DNA from: JANYCG01 sp031365665
GTDB taxonomy: Bacteria; Pseudomonadota; Gammaproteobacteria; Burkholderiales; Burkholderiaceae_C
Length of the DNA: 50,191 nt
NCBI GenBank assembly: GCA_031365665.1
Contig: JANLYO010000095.1
Coordinates: 1-50,191 of the forward strand
Direction: 5' to 3'
The notes below the pieces were generated by a model. That model made no database searches. It was not told the DNA's origin and worked only from the letters and a program-made list of their open reading frames with translations. The translations under genes and the position numbers were made by a program. Every line of letters begins with the position of its first letter. The stretch's first letter is position 1. Shown here piece by piece: positions 35,976 to 44,187 of the stretch.

Positions 35976-36647
35976 CTAGTTTTTCGGCGCTTCCGTGGGC
36001 TGCGGCGGCGGCAGCATTCGTTTGAGTTCGTCTTCACTGATGATTTCAAGCACGCGAACCAATCGCTGAACGCCCACCACGCCGCGTGCAATTTCTGTAG
36101 CGCGGTCAGCTTCCCGCTGGCTCACCCGACCCAACAAATAGGTCGTACCGCGCTCCGTCACCACTTTGAATGCGTTGGCATACAAGTCTTTGGCATCCAC
36201 CAGGCCCGCTTTGACTTTGCCGGTCACAAGTGAATCCGATGAGCGTTGCGGCAGCGTTGAGTTGCCCAGCACGCCCAGTTCGTTGACGATGGCGCGCACG
36301 TTTTCCACTTTGGCCACAGTCTGTTCGACCAATTGTTTGTCTTGGGCAGTGGGCACTTCACCGGTTAACAACACCTGGCGGTTGTAGCTCGCGATGTTCA
36401 CGTGGGCGCGCTCTCCGAGCGTCTCACGCAGGCGCGCGGCCGAGCGCAGCTCGATGCCTTCGTCCTCCAATTGCGCGCCCGAAGTCCGCCGGTCTGTCGC
36501 GATCAAAACGGACCCCACGGCGACACCGCCCAGCACCAGCGGCACCAAGGGCACACAGGCGCTTGCGAGGCCCGCCAGTACCAGCGCAACAGCTATCGCA
36601 GGCCATTTCGGGCGCTGGGTTTGATGGTGGCTCAATTCATTTTTCAT
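35976..36647 (-). CDS. dolP: BON-domain outer-membrane lipoprotein DolP
   Basis: This 223-aa lipoprotein (LASACVPL, Cys near residue 31) has two BON domains: about residues 70-125 (NIASYNRQVLLTGEVP) and about 145-205 (FKVVTERGTTYLLGRV). DolP/YraP helps maintain outer-membrane integrity and is linked to the BAM complex. Its start overlaps the upstream diaA gene by four bases (ATGA). The rsmI-yraN-diaA-dolP grouping is the same as in E. coli, apart from the missing lpoA. Confidence 0.92.
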   Translation of the reverse strand: MKNELSHHQTQRPKWPAIAVALVLAGLASACVPLVPLVLGGVAVGSVLIATDRRTSGAQLEDEGIELRSAARLRETLGERAHVNIASYNRQVLLTGEVPTAQDKQLVEQTVAKVENVRAIVNELGVLGNSTLPQRSSDSLVTGKVKAGLVDAKDLYANAFKVVTERGTTYLLGRVSQREADRATEIARGVVGVQRLVRVLEIISEDELKRMLPPPQPTEAPKN

Positions 36648-37243
36648 CCGGCAGCTTCCTGTTCACCCAACAATTGATTGTCGACCGCATCGCATATGCA
36701 GTGGATCACGAGAATATGCACTTCCTGGATGCGGCTGGTCCGCTCATGCGGCACACACACATGCACATCGGTGTCGCGCAAGGCCTGGGCCATTTTTCCG
36801 CCATTGCGGCCGGTCAGGGCCACCACGGTCATCTCACGCTCATGCGCCGCTTCAATCGCGGCCAGCACGTTGGCTGAATTGCCGCTGGTTGAGATGGCCA
36901 GGAGCACGTCCCCCGGCGAACCCAAGGCGCGCACTTGCTTGGAGAACACCACGCTGAAGTCGTAGTCATTGGCTATCGCAGACAAGATCGAGCTGTCAGT
37001 GGTCAGCGCGATGGCCCCCAGCTCTGGGCGCTCACGTTCAAAACGACCGACAAATTCCGCTGCGAAATGCTGCGCATCAGCCGCCGACCCACCATTGCCG
37101 CAGGCCAAAACCTTGCCGCCGCTGGTCACGCTGGCCAAAATGGCCTGAACGGCGCCTGCAATGGGTTTGCTCAAGATTTGCGCGGCCTGGTATTTCAGGT
37201 CGGCGCTGTCAATAAAGTGTTGTTGAATCCGTTGTTCTAACAT
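36644..37243 (-). CDS. diaA: SIS-domain protein DiaA/GmhA-like
   Basis: This 199-aa SIS-domain protein has ACGNGGSAADAQHFAAEFVGRFERERP (about residues 50-76) and an AISTSGNSANVLAAIEAA phosphosugar-binding segment (about 118). The family includes phosphoheptose isomerase GmhA and DnaA-associating DiaA. Neighbours dolP and yraN support the DiaA (YraO) assignment over GmhA. The ATG at 37243 (MLEQRIQQHF) is chosen; the frame extends upstream to 37309 without family similarity. Confidence 0.86.
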   Translation of the reverse strand: MLEQRIQQHFIDSADLKYQAAQILSKPIAGAVQAILASVTSGGKVLACGNGGSAADAQHFAAEFVGRFERERPELGAIALTTDSSILSAIANDYDFSVVFSKQVRALGSPGDVLLAISTSGNSANVLAAIEAAHEREMTVVALTGRNGGKMAQALRDTDVHVCVPHERTSRIQEVHILVIHCICDAVDNQLLGEQEAAG

Positions 37244-37360
37244 GGCTGGATGATAACCGCGCCGCCTGTATCGACCTGCAACCGGGGTTATGCGGTTCAG
37301 TCCAACCAAGACTGAAACGCTCGCGTCCTTGCCCGCAGGCCCGCGTGCTGATCTTTGCGA

Positions 37361-37777
37361 TCACCCCGCATCGAACGCCCCTCGAAGCCATGCCACTTCA
37401 CCGGCCTCGACGGTGACCACATCGAACCGGCACGGCGGCGGGCTGGCCAGGCGTATCAGGTACACCCGCGCCGCAAACACGATGCGCCGCTGCTTGGCAA
37501 AACTCACACTGGCGGCCGCACCGCCATGGCTTGCCGTGGTGCGTTTCCGGACTTCGACAAACACGTGTGTGCCATCGGGCTCGCGCATGACCAGGTCGAT
37601 TTCGCCACCGCCACGCCCAGGCGTCCGATAATTGCGCTGGATCAAACGCAAGCCTGCACGCTGCAGGTGGCGCAGCGCTGCGTCTTCACCGGCGTCACCG
37701 GACTGTTTGGTCGTCGGCGTCGGTGCGCTGGCGCGATTCACCGGCGTACTCGGTTTTTTTGGGATGGGGAACATCAT
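37361..37777 (-). CDS. yraN: YraN-family endonuclease-like protein
   Basis: This 138-aa protein has the UPF0102/YraN core: GEDAALRHLQRAGLRLIQRNYR (about residue 29), GGGEIDLVMRE and HVFVEVRKR, which match the restriction-endonuclease-like fold. The N-terminal 25 residues are Pro/Thr-rich and may be extra. The molecular role is unproven. Its ATG at 37777 overlaps the rsmI ATG on the opposite strand by two bases (CATG), so neither gene has its own upstream region; an internal start cannot be excluded. Confidence 0.9.
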   Translation of the reverse strand: MMFPIPKKPSTPVNRASAPTPTTKQSGDAGEDAALRHLQRAGLRLIQRNYRTPGRGGGEIDLVMREPDGTHVFVEVRKRTTASHGGAAASVSFAKQRRIVFAARVYLIRLASPPPCRFDVVTVEAGEVAWLRGAFDAG

Positions 37778-38699
37778 GAGTTCTATCAGCGCCTACACAT
37801 CGGCATTGCTGGCAGCCAAAGAAGCTGCCGCGTCCCAGCATTATCCGCAGGGCGCGCTGTACATGGTGGCGACACCCATCGGCAACCTGGCCGACATCAG
37901 CCTGCGCGCCTTGCATGTGCTGGGCCTGGCGGACACCATCGCCTGTGAAGACACGCGCCATTCCCTCACCCTGCTGCGTGCCTACGGCATTGACAAATCC
38001 CCCGCACAGTTGCTGGCGGTCCACCAGCACAACGAAGTTGAAGCCGCAGGCGGGGTTCTGGCGCGCCTGCGCCAAGGGCAACGTGTCGCTTACGTGAGTG
38101 ATGCGGGAACCCCTGGCGTGAGCGACCCTGGCGCGCGGCTGGTGGCTGCCGTGCGTGCCGAAGGGTTTCGCACGCTGCCGCTGCCCGGCCCCAGCAGCGT
38201 GACCGGATTGCTCAGTGCGGCGGGTGTGGTCAGCGACAACGCCGACAGCCAGGGCTTCCTATTCGCCGGTTTCCTTCCAGCCAAGGCCGGTGAGCGCGCG
38301 GCCTGCGTGAACGCACTGGCCAGCGAAAGCCGCTGCGTGATCCTGCTTGAAGCGCCGCACCGCATGGAAGCGGCCGCCCTGGCGCTCGCGCAACTCGATG
38401 GCCGCAGCATCACCCTTGGACGCGAACTGACCAAACAGTTTGAAGAAATCGTGACGCTTGCCGCGCGCGATCTGCCCGGCTGGCTCAGTGCCGATTCCAA
38501 TCGCTTGCGTGGCGAATTTGCCTTGGTCATCCATCCCGCAGAAAAAACTGCGTCACCTGTCAAAGACCTGAGGGTGCTTAAGTTGCTGCTGGCCGAGCTC
38601 CCGCTGAAAACGGCCGTGCGCCTGGCCGCAGAAATCACCGGCAACGCCAAAAACGTTTTGTACGAGGAAGCACTGGCCTTGAAAAAAGAGCTGCCCTGA
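37776..38699 (+). CDS. rsmI: 16S rRNA 2'-O-methyltransferase RsmI
   Basis: RsmI methylates C1402 of 16S rRNA. The 307-aa protein has the TIM-like methyltransferase motif LYMVATPIGNLADISLRAL (about residue 27), IACEDTRHS, and the SAM-pocket VSDAGTPGVSDPG and PLPGPSSVTGLLSAAG segments. The ATG at 37776 is preferred, with GGGGA five bases upstream; an in-frame ATG at 37764 is an alternative. It diverges from yraN with overlapping start codons and converges on the acyl-CoA dehydrogenase gene. Confidence 0.95.
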   Translation: MSSISAYTSALLAAKEAAASQHYPQGALYMVATPIGNLADISLRALHVLGLADTIACEDTRHSLTLLRAYGIDKSPAQLLAVHQHNEVEAAGGVLARLRQGQRVAYVSDAGTPGVSDPGARLVAAVRAEGFRTLPLPGPSSVTGLLSAAGVVSDNADSQGFLFAGFLPAKAGERAACVNALASESRCVILLEAPHRMEAAALALAQLDGRSITLGRELTKQFEEIVTLAARDLPGWLSADSNRLRGEFALVIHPAEKTASPVKDLRVLKLLLAELPLKTAVRLAAEITGNAKNVLYEEALALKKELP

Positions 38700-38713
38700 A
38701 TTGGCAGGCGACG

Positions 38714-40003
38714 TCAGGCGACATCGTGCATCTTGTTGGGCCCCATGTAGCCAAACAAATAAGCCGCAACTTTTCGCATCTGGATTTCTTCCGAGCCCTC
38801 TGTAATGCGGTAACGCCGGTGGTGGCGGTAGATGTGTTCGAAGGGTTTGTGGCGCGAATACCCAATGCCGCCGTGGACTTGCATGGCCCGGTCAGCCGCT
38901 TCGCAACACAAACGGTTGGCCCAGTAGTTGCACATCGAGACTTTGTCGGACAGGTGTTTTTCAATGTCCGGTTTGGGCATCTGATCCATCTCCCACGCGG
39001 TCTTTCGGATCAGCAGGCGCAGCATTTCCACCTGCGTGGCCAGTTCGACCAGGGGAAACTGAATGCTCTGGTTTTTCGCCAGCGCCTCGCCAAAAGGTTT
39101 TCGCGCGCGGGCGTAGGCCACGCTTTCGCGTATGCAAAAATCTGCAGCCCCGAGGCTGGACGCCGCCTGGCGGATGCGGTTTTCATGCACGAAGTGTTGC
39201 GCCACCACCAGACCATTGCCCTCGGAGCCCAAGATGTTGGCATCGGGCACCCAGACGGCATTGAAACTCACGCGCGGGTGGTCGGTGGGCATGTTGAAAG
39301 TCCACAGGTACTCTTCGATCTTCACACCGGGCGCATCGGCGGGCACCATGAAGGCCGTGATGCCTTTGGCGGCACCGTCCTTGCCACTGGTGCGTGCGAA
39401 CAACATACAGTGGGTGGCGGTGTGCATGCCCGTCGTCCACATTTTTTCGCCCTGTATGAGCCAGCCGGCAACGCCGCCGCGCATTTCAGGCACGGCGCGA
39501 GTTTCCATGTGGGTGGCGTCCGAGCCGTGCGCGGCTTCGGTCAGGCCAAAGGTGATCCGGCGCGTCGACTGCAAAGTGCCGTTGATGAATTCCCGCTGCT
39601 GCGCGGGCGTGCCGAAATCCCGCATGGCCAACACAATGGGAAAGTTGGCGACGATGGAATGTTCATTCTGTAAATCGTTGTGCAGCCCCAAACCCTTGGC
39701 GGCAAAGTGTTCGCGGATCACCGCCATCCACAAGTGGGAGCCATCGCGTCCGCCGTATTCCTTGGGCAGCGCAAAGCGCAGATGCCCGGCACGGTCTGCC
39801 CGCGCACGGGCTTCGGCAAGCAACGCCTCCCACTCGGGGCGCGGCAAGCCGCCGTTGTCAAAGTCGGTGCGGGCCCATTCCCGACGATGGTCGAAATAAC
39901 GTCCGTTGTCATCCTGTGCCTGCAGCGGTTGGATGTCCGTTTCGATGAAAGCATCCAGCTCAGCCAGGTAAGCTACCAGATCCACAGGCAGATTGAAATC
40001 CAT
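38714..40003 (-). CDS. Acyl-CoA dehydrogenase
   Basis: This 429-aa FAD enzyme has the acyl-CoA dehydrogenase fold: N-terminal helical domain, central FTEA-type substrate segment (ITFGLTEAAHGSDATHM, about residue 150), and C-terminal domain with QVHGGIGYSRHKPFEHIYRHHRRYRITEG, which carries the usual FAD and catalytic region. It is longer than short-chain enzymes and resembles proteins that occur with APH-like phosphotransferases. The downstream DUF6285 and phosphotransferase genes are translated on the same strand and almost touch it. The acyl substrate is unknown. Confidence 0.9.
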   Translation of the reverse strand: MDFNLPVDLVAYLAELDAFIETDIQPLQAQDDNGRYFDHRREWARTDFDNGGLPRPEWEALLAEARARADRAGHLRFALPKEYGGRDGSHLWMAVIREHFAAKGLGLHNDLQNEHSIVANFPIVLAMRDFGTPAQQREFINGTLQSTRRITFGLTEAAHGSDATHMETRAVPEMRGGVAGWLIQGEKMWTTGMHTATHCMLFARTSGKDGAAKGITAFMVPADAPGVKIEEYLWTFNMPTDHPRVSFNAVWVPDANILGSEGNGLVVAQHFVHENRIRQAASSLGAADFCIRESVAYARARKPFGEALAKNQSIQFPLVELATQVEMLRLLIRKTAWEMDQMPKPDIEKHLSDKVSMCNYWANRLCCEAADRAMQVHGGIGYSRHKPFEHIYRHHRRYRITEGSEEIQMRKVAAYLFGYMGPNKMHDVA

Positions 40004-40004
40004 G

Positions 40005-40397
40005 TCAGCTTCCTTCTGGCAAGGCTAGCATCGCCAGCACTTGGCGATAACTCGCGTAGCCGGGTTGATCAACCGCAAGTTTAGCCAACGTGCTGGCCCA
40101 CAGGTGTTCGGCCAAGCCGGGTGTTTCCAGCCTGATCGCATCGGTCGCAATGCGCCGGCAGAGTTCGGCATTGAGCTCTTCGAGCTTGCCGTTTCTGCCC
40201 AGCAGCACCGCGAGGCGTCCAGACTCATCAGCGTCTGCCGGCGGCGACCCCTGCTGCTCGCGCAGGACGATGCCCAGCACGTTGGCGGCCACACGCGCAT
40301 GAAACGCCGTCTGGCCCGCCAACTGAGGCAGGGCCTCGGACTGCAGGAAATCGATCACTGCCTGCAGCAGTTCTGTTTGGCTGGGGTGTTCGCGCAT
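40005..40397 (-). CDS. DUF6285 protein
   Basis: This 130-aa helical protein matches the DUF6285 family, which is usually encoded next to APH-type phosphotransferases and acyl-CoA dehydrogenases, as here. Visible is TAFHARVAANVLGIVLREQQ followed by ELNAELCRRIA. Its role is unknown. The ATG at 40397 overlaps the upstream phosphotransferase stop by one base (TGATG); a TTG at 40400 precedes it in frame. It ends two bases before the acyl-CoA dehydrogenase start. Confidence 0.82.
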   Translation of the reverse strand: MREHPSQTELLQAVIDFLQSEALPQLAGQTAFHARVAANVLGIVLREQQGSPPADADESGRLAVLLGRNGKLEELNAELCRRIATDAIRLETPGLAEHLWASTLAKLAVDQPGYASYRQVLAMLALPEGS

Positions 40398-41443
40398 CAA
40401 GCTGCCCCTGCTTTGGGTGCCAACAACAGCATCAGGTCGATCTCGGTTTCAGACGAACGCCGACCGATGGCGGCGCGCTCCACTGTGCGGCGGCTGCCAT
40501 TGGTGAAACTCTGCGCCAACAGTTGGCACATCAGCCCCCACTTGAGCGTGCCCAGCACCTCCCAGAATTTCGCGTGTTGCCGGTGGACCGGCCTCCCGCC
40601 GTGGGCTTCGTACGCCGCATACAGATCGTCGCGCAGGCCGAAGCCGCCCACCGGCAAATCAAGCTGCCCAAAGCGCCAGGAGGCGACACACAGCCAGGCC
40701 AGGTCTTCCATCGGATCACCCAAATGCGCAAGCTCCCAGTCCAGCACGGCGTTGATGCCTTCTGTACCAATGATCAAATTGCCATTGCGAAAGTCGCCAT
40801 GCACCAAACTCAATTGCGCCGGGTCGGGGGGCAAATGGTGATGCAGCCATCGCAGCGCCAGTTCGAACACGGGGCGCGCTTGACCCAAACGCTGGTAGAC
40901 GCTGCGGTAGTGCGCAAGCTCCACGCGCGCAGGCGCCACCCGCAGCGGCGGCAAGCTGTGGGCGTCGATGCCATGGATGTGAGCCAGGCATGTGCCACAC
41001 TGCGCGGCCAGCAGAGGCCGCACGGCTGCAAATTGGGCATCGCGCAATATCTTGCGTGCCAGCGTTTCACCCTCGATGCGGTCCATGATGTAACCGGAAC
41101 CCAGCCCGTCTTGCGCTTGTAATTCATAAAGCACCCGAGGCACCGGCACCGATGCCGCCTGCGCCAGCGCCATTAATTTCGCCTCGGTTGCCATGCCCAC
41201 ACCGGCTGACATTTGCGTGTCTTGCGCGACACCCGCACGGCGCAGGATGCAAGGCAACTTGCCACCCGCCTGCACAACGTCAAAAGACCAGGTCTCCTGG
41301 CTTGCACCGCCCGAGAGCGCACGCACATCCGAGAGCCCGGTCGCCTGCGGGGCAAACTCGCCCAGCAGCTTGAGCAAGCCGGCTTCCACCGAAGTGGCAG
41401 CTGAATCCGTGGGTGCTTGTTGAGCGGATGCTGCGGGTCTCAT
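40397..41443 (-). CDS. APH-type phosphotransferase (ACAD10/11-like)
   Basis: This 348-aa protein has the aminoglycoside-phosphotransferase/choline-kinase fold. The catalytic Brenner motif is LVHGDFRNGNLI (about residue 214), and the metal-binding segment is LDWELAHLGDPMEDLAWL (about 234). With an acyl-CoA dehydrogenase in the same operon it mirrors eukaryotic ACAD10/11 enzymes, which phosphorylate 4-hydroxyacyl-CoAs; that role is an inference from gene pairing. Its ATG at 41443 faces a gap with a dispersed repeat. Confidence 0.86.
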   Translation of the reverse strand: MRPAASAQQAPTDSAATSVEAGLLKLLGEFAPQATGLSDVRALSGGASQETWSFDVVQAGGKLPCILRRAGVAQDTQMSAGVGMATEAKLMALAQAASVPVPRVLYELQAQDGLGSGYIMDRIEGETLARKILRDAQFAAVRPLLAAQCGTCLAHIHGIDAHSLPPLRVAPARVELAHYRSVYQRLGQARPVFELALRWLHHHLPPDPAQLSLVHGDFRNGNLIIGTEGINAVLDWELAHLGDPMEDLAWLCVASWRFGQLDLPVGGFGLRDDLYAAYEAHGGRPVHRQHAKFWEVLGTLKWGLMCQLLAQSFTNGSRRTVERAAIGRRSSETEIDLMLLLAPKAGAA

Positions 41444-41525
41444 GTAATGGACGCCTCAGCTGCTTGTGAATTCGAACAACGAAAAATTCTGCCCAAAAGA
41501 GGTGATTTTCGGTTTGCAAACAGTT

Positions 41526-41648
41526 GTTAACATGGTTGTTAATTATTGCATCCGAAACCGTCATCAAAACAAAGATTCACATAAAATACACCATTAGGCC
41601 ACATATTATATGCATTTGTAGCTATGTTATTAATAGCAATCAATTGAC
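41526..41648 (-). repeat. Dispersed two-block intergenic repeat, copy 3
   Basis: On the minus strand, block A runs from CAATTGATTGCTAT to ATGTGGCCTAATGG (TGTGGCC at 41603-41597). Block B, ATTAACAACCATGTTAAC, occupies 41543-41526. The spacing is again 60 bases. The copy fills most of the gap between the phosphotransferase and MaoC genes and is inverted relative to copies 1 and 2. Confidence 0.62.
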
Positions 41649-41716
41649 AAGAAAAGAAACCACTCAAAGAGTCCCGCATCAGATTCACCCTAGTTGATCA
41701 CCCAATCTACAGTTTT

Positions 41717-42205
41717 TCATGCCCCGGCTTGCGCTGCTGCCTGACGGAAATAACGCCGCACCACGTGTTCTGCCACACAGGCGGGCCGCTCCAGCCCTTC
41801 GATCTCGAAACTGATGTTCCAGGTCATCTGGATGCCATTGTCAATATCTTCGAGCCGGGCGAGGACAAAACGCCCGCGCACGCGGCTGCCCGCTCGCACC
41901 GGGTGGGTGAAACGCACCTTGTTGAGCCCATAGTTCACACCCACATCGCAAAACGGCAGGATGATGTCGTCGTCGTAAAACTTGCCCAGCAAAGACAGGG
42001 TCAAAAAGCCGTGCGCGATGGTGCCGCCAAAGGGTGATTCCTTGGCGGCGCGCGCCACGTCCACGTGGATCCACTGGAAGTCGCCCGTGGCTTGCGCAAA
42101 CTGGCCGATGCGCTCTTGCGACATCAGCACCCATTCGGTGACAACGGTTTCCAGCCCGACTTGGCCGCGCAGTTTTTCCAGTGTGCTGATATCCGCATTG
42201 GGCAT
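41717..42205 (-). CDS. MaoC-family hydratase
   Basis: This 162-aa hot-dog-fold protein has the (R)-enoyl-CoA hydratase motif: TGDFQWIHVDVARAAKESPFGG then TIAHGFLTLSLLG, with the catalytic Asp and His near residues 41 and 46. It probably hydrates an enoyl-CoA produced in the neighbouring pathway. It lies 39 bases downstream of the acyl-CoA ligase gene on the same strand. Confidence 0.9.
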   Translation of the reverse strand: MPNADISTLEKLRGQVGLETVVTEWVLMSQERIGQFAQATGDFQWIHVDVARAAKESPFGGTIAHGFLTLSLLGKFYDDDIILPFCDVGVNYGLNKVRFTHPVRAGSRVRGRFVLARLEDIDNGIQMTWNISFEIEGLERPACVAEHVVRRYFRQAAAQAGA

Positions 42206-42244
42206 ATGTTCTCCTTCGGTCTTCTTTTGCAGGGGGACCTCGGC

Positions 42245-43861
42245 TTATGCGGTGGCGAAGGCGCTGATTTGGTCGCGTAGCGCGCGTTTGACCAGTTTGC
42301 CATTGGCATTGCGGGGCAGCGGCGCGTCGGACAAGGTGTAGCTCTCGGGCACCTTGTAGTCCGAGAGGCGTTCTGCGCAAAATGCCTTCAGCGCCGCAGC
42401 CGAAACGCCACGCTCACGCAGCGCCACAAAGGCATGCACACGTTCACCCAGCACCGGGCACGGCTTGGCCACGACGGCGCATTCGAGCACAGCAGGGTGG
42501 CCGTGCAACACGTTCTCAACTTCAATCGTGTAGATCTTGTAGCCGCCCCGGTTGATCATGTCTTTCTTGCGGTCGACCACTTTGACATAACCCGCGGCAT
42601 CGATCGAACCGATGTCGCCCGAATGCCAGAACCCCCCGGTGAAGTTGCTGGCAGTCGCCGCTGGATTGCCCCAGTAGTTTTTTACCACCATCGGGCCTTT
42701 GATCCAGATCTCGCCCAATTGGCCGTGCGCCACCTCTTTGCCGTCGTCGTCCACCACGATCACCTCGGCGCACGCCAGGCTGCGCCCCACGGTGTTGCTG
42801 TGTGCGGCGGTTTGACCCTGCGGCATGAGTGTCGTGGGCGAGGTGGTTTCGGTTGACCCATAACAGTTCATCAGAGTGAGTCCTGGCACCGTCTCTGCCA
42901 AGCGATCAATAGTCGCCACCGGCATCGGCGCGCCGCCATACGCGCCAACGCGCCACGCGCTCAAATCCAGGCGGTCGAAATCGCTTTGCAGCAGGCACAG
43001 GTTGTACATGGCGGGCACCATGAGGGTGTGCGTCATGCGCTCCTGTGTTGCCAGCTTCAGAAAGTCGGCCGCTTTGAAGCTCGGCATGATCACCAACTTG
43101 CCCGCACACCACACGAGTGTGGCGACCAAGGCCACGAGCCCGGTGACATGGCTGAGCGGCACGGCGGCGATGGACACGTCTTTTTCCGTCAGTCCCATGC
43201 CAATTTGGTAGTGCAAGGCCGAATGCGCGATGCCCAAATGCGTCAAGGCTGCACCCTTCGGATTGCCCGTAGTGCCCGAGGTGTACATGATCGCGGCCAC
43301 GTCTTCTTCAGCCACTGTGGCGACCGGCGGCGGCGGGGTCTTCGCGGCATTCGCCAAGAACGTCAAATAATCTTCGCTGCCAGCGCAAGCGTCCAGCGAC
43401 ACACGCAAACGCAGGGCGGGCACATCCGCACCGGACGGCAATCGTTCGCCCAAGTCCGCCTCGTGCACCAACAGGGCGGCGCTGCAATCGTTGAGCATGT
43501 AGGCCAAACCCGGCGTCTGCTCGCGGATGCTCAGTGGTACCGCAATGGCGCCCAGGTGCGCGGCGGCATACAGCGTGGTGACAAACTCACAGCGGTTGCC
43601 GATCAACATCGCCACGCGATCGCCCGCTTTGATGCCCCGTGCCGCCATGGCGCTGGCCAGACGGGTAGTTTGCCCAAACAACTCGTGCCAAGTGATGCGC
43701 TCATCGCCGCACACCAGCGCCTCGCTGGCCGGGAATCGCGCCACTGCCGCGGCCAGCAAGCTGTACAGACTCTGGGGGCGCTGTGCAAAACAGCGCACCA
43801 CACGATCACCAAAGTGCGCTTCCAACCGGGTCTGAGGCCAGGTGTCGTCCCAAGTCGTCAT
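42245..43861 (-). CDS. Acyl-CoA synthetase (AMP-forming)
   Basis: This 538-aa class I adenylate-forming enzyme has the ATP-binding IMYTSGTTGNPKGA (about residue 192), the YGSTETTSPT motif (about 330), GDIGSIDAAGYVKVVDRKKDMINRGGYKI-type hinge (about 420) and the C-terminal NANGKLVKRAL with catalytic Lys. It activates a carboxylic acid to acyl-CoA. The substrate is unknown. Its start overlaps the upstream AtuA C-terminal-like gene stop by four bases. Confidence 0.92.
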   Translation of the reverse strand: MTTWDDTWPQTRLEAHFGDRVVRCFAQRPQSLYSLLAAAVARFPASEALVCGDERITWHELFGQTTRLASAMAARGIKAGDRVAMLIGNRCEFVTTLYAAAHLGAIAVPLSIREQTPGLAYMLNDCSAALLVHEADLGERLPSGADVPALRLRVSLDACAGSEDYLTFLANAAKTPPPPVATVAEEDVAAIMYTSGTTGNPKGAALTHLGIAHSALHYQIGMGLTEKDVSIAAVPLSHVTGLVALVATLVWCAGKLVIMPSFKAADFLKLATQERMTHTLMVPAMYNLCLLQSDFDRLDLSAWRVGAYGGAPMPVATIDRLAETVPGLTLMNCYGSTETTSPTTLMPQGQTAAHSNTVGRSLACAEVIVVDDDGKEVAHGQLGEIWIKGPMVVKNYWGNPAATASNFTGGFWHSGDIGSIDAAGYVKVVDRKKDMINRGGYKIYTIEVENVLHGHPAVLECAVVAKPCPVLGERVHAFVALRERGVSAAALKAFCAERLSDYKVPESYTLSDAPLPRNANGKLVKRALRDQISAFATA

Positions 43862-44187
43862 GCAGGGGCATCCATTTCAACGTGAAGATCCAACAACAGC
43901 CAGATTGCCGCCTTTTGCCAATGCAGGCCTGGGCGCAGGGTGGCGTATACGCCGCCAGCCAACGCCTCTGGCGCGACAAATTTGAGCGCGCGAAGCCCTG
44001 GCACTTCGTAACGTTGCACCGGCCCTGGCACGACACGGTTGAGCGCCCGCTGCACAAAGTCGGCGCTGAGAGTGCGCACCAGAAAATGGTAGGCCGCGTC
44101 GTCCCGCGCAACCAAGGTCAAATCCAGCACATTGCCTTTGTCGCCAGCGCGCCCGGTGGCCAATTGCCCGACGCGGATGCGCTTCAT
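43858..44187 (-). CDS. AtuA C-terminal-domain-like protein
   Basis: This 109-aa protein corresponds to the C-terminal AtuA-like ferredoxin-fold domain found at the end of AtuA, with GRAGDKGNVLDLTLVARDD near the N-terminus and LHVEMDAP at the end. In Pseudomonas AtuA both parts are one protein; here they are separate genes overlapping by four bases (ATGA), so they probably form a complex. ATG 44187 is chosen for this coupling; ATG 44199 is an alternative. The AtuA reaction in citronellol/geraniol catabolism is not settled. Confidence 0.84.
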   Translation of the reverse strand: MKRIRVGQLATGRAGDKGNVLDLTLVARDDAAYHFLVRTLSADFVQRALNRVVPGPVQRYEVPGLRALKFVAPEALAGGVYATLRPGLHWQKAAIWLLLDLHVEMDAPA

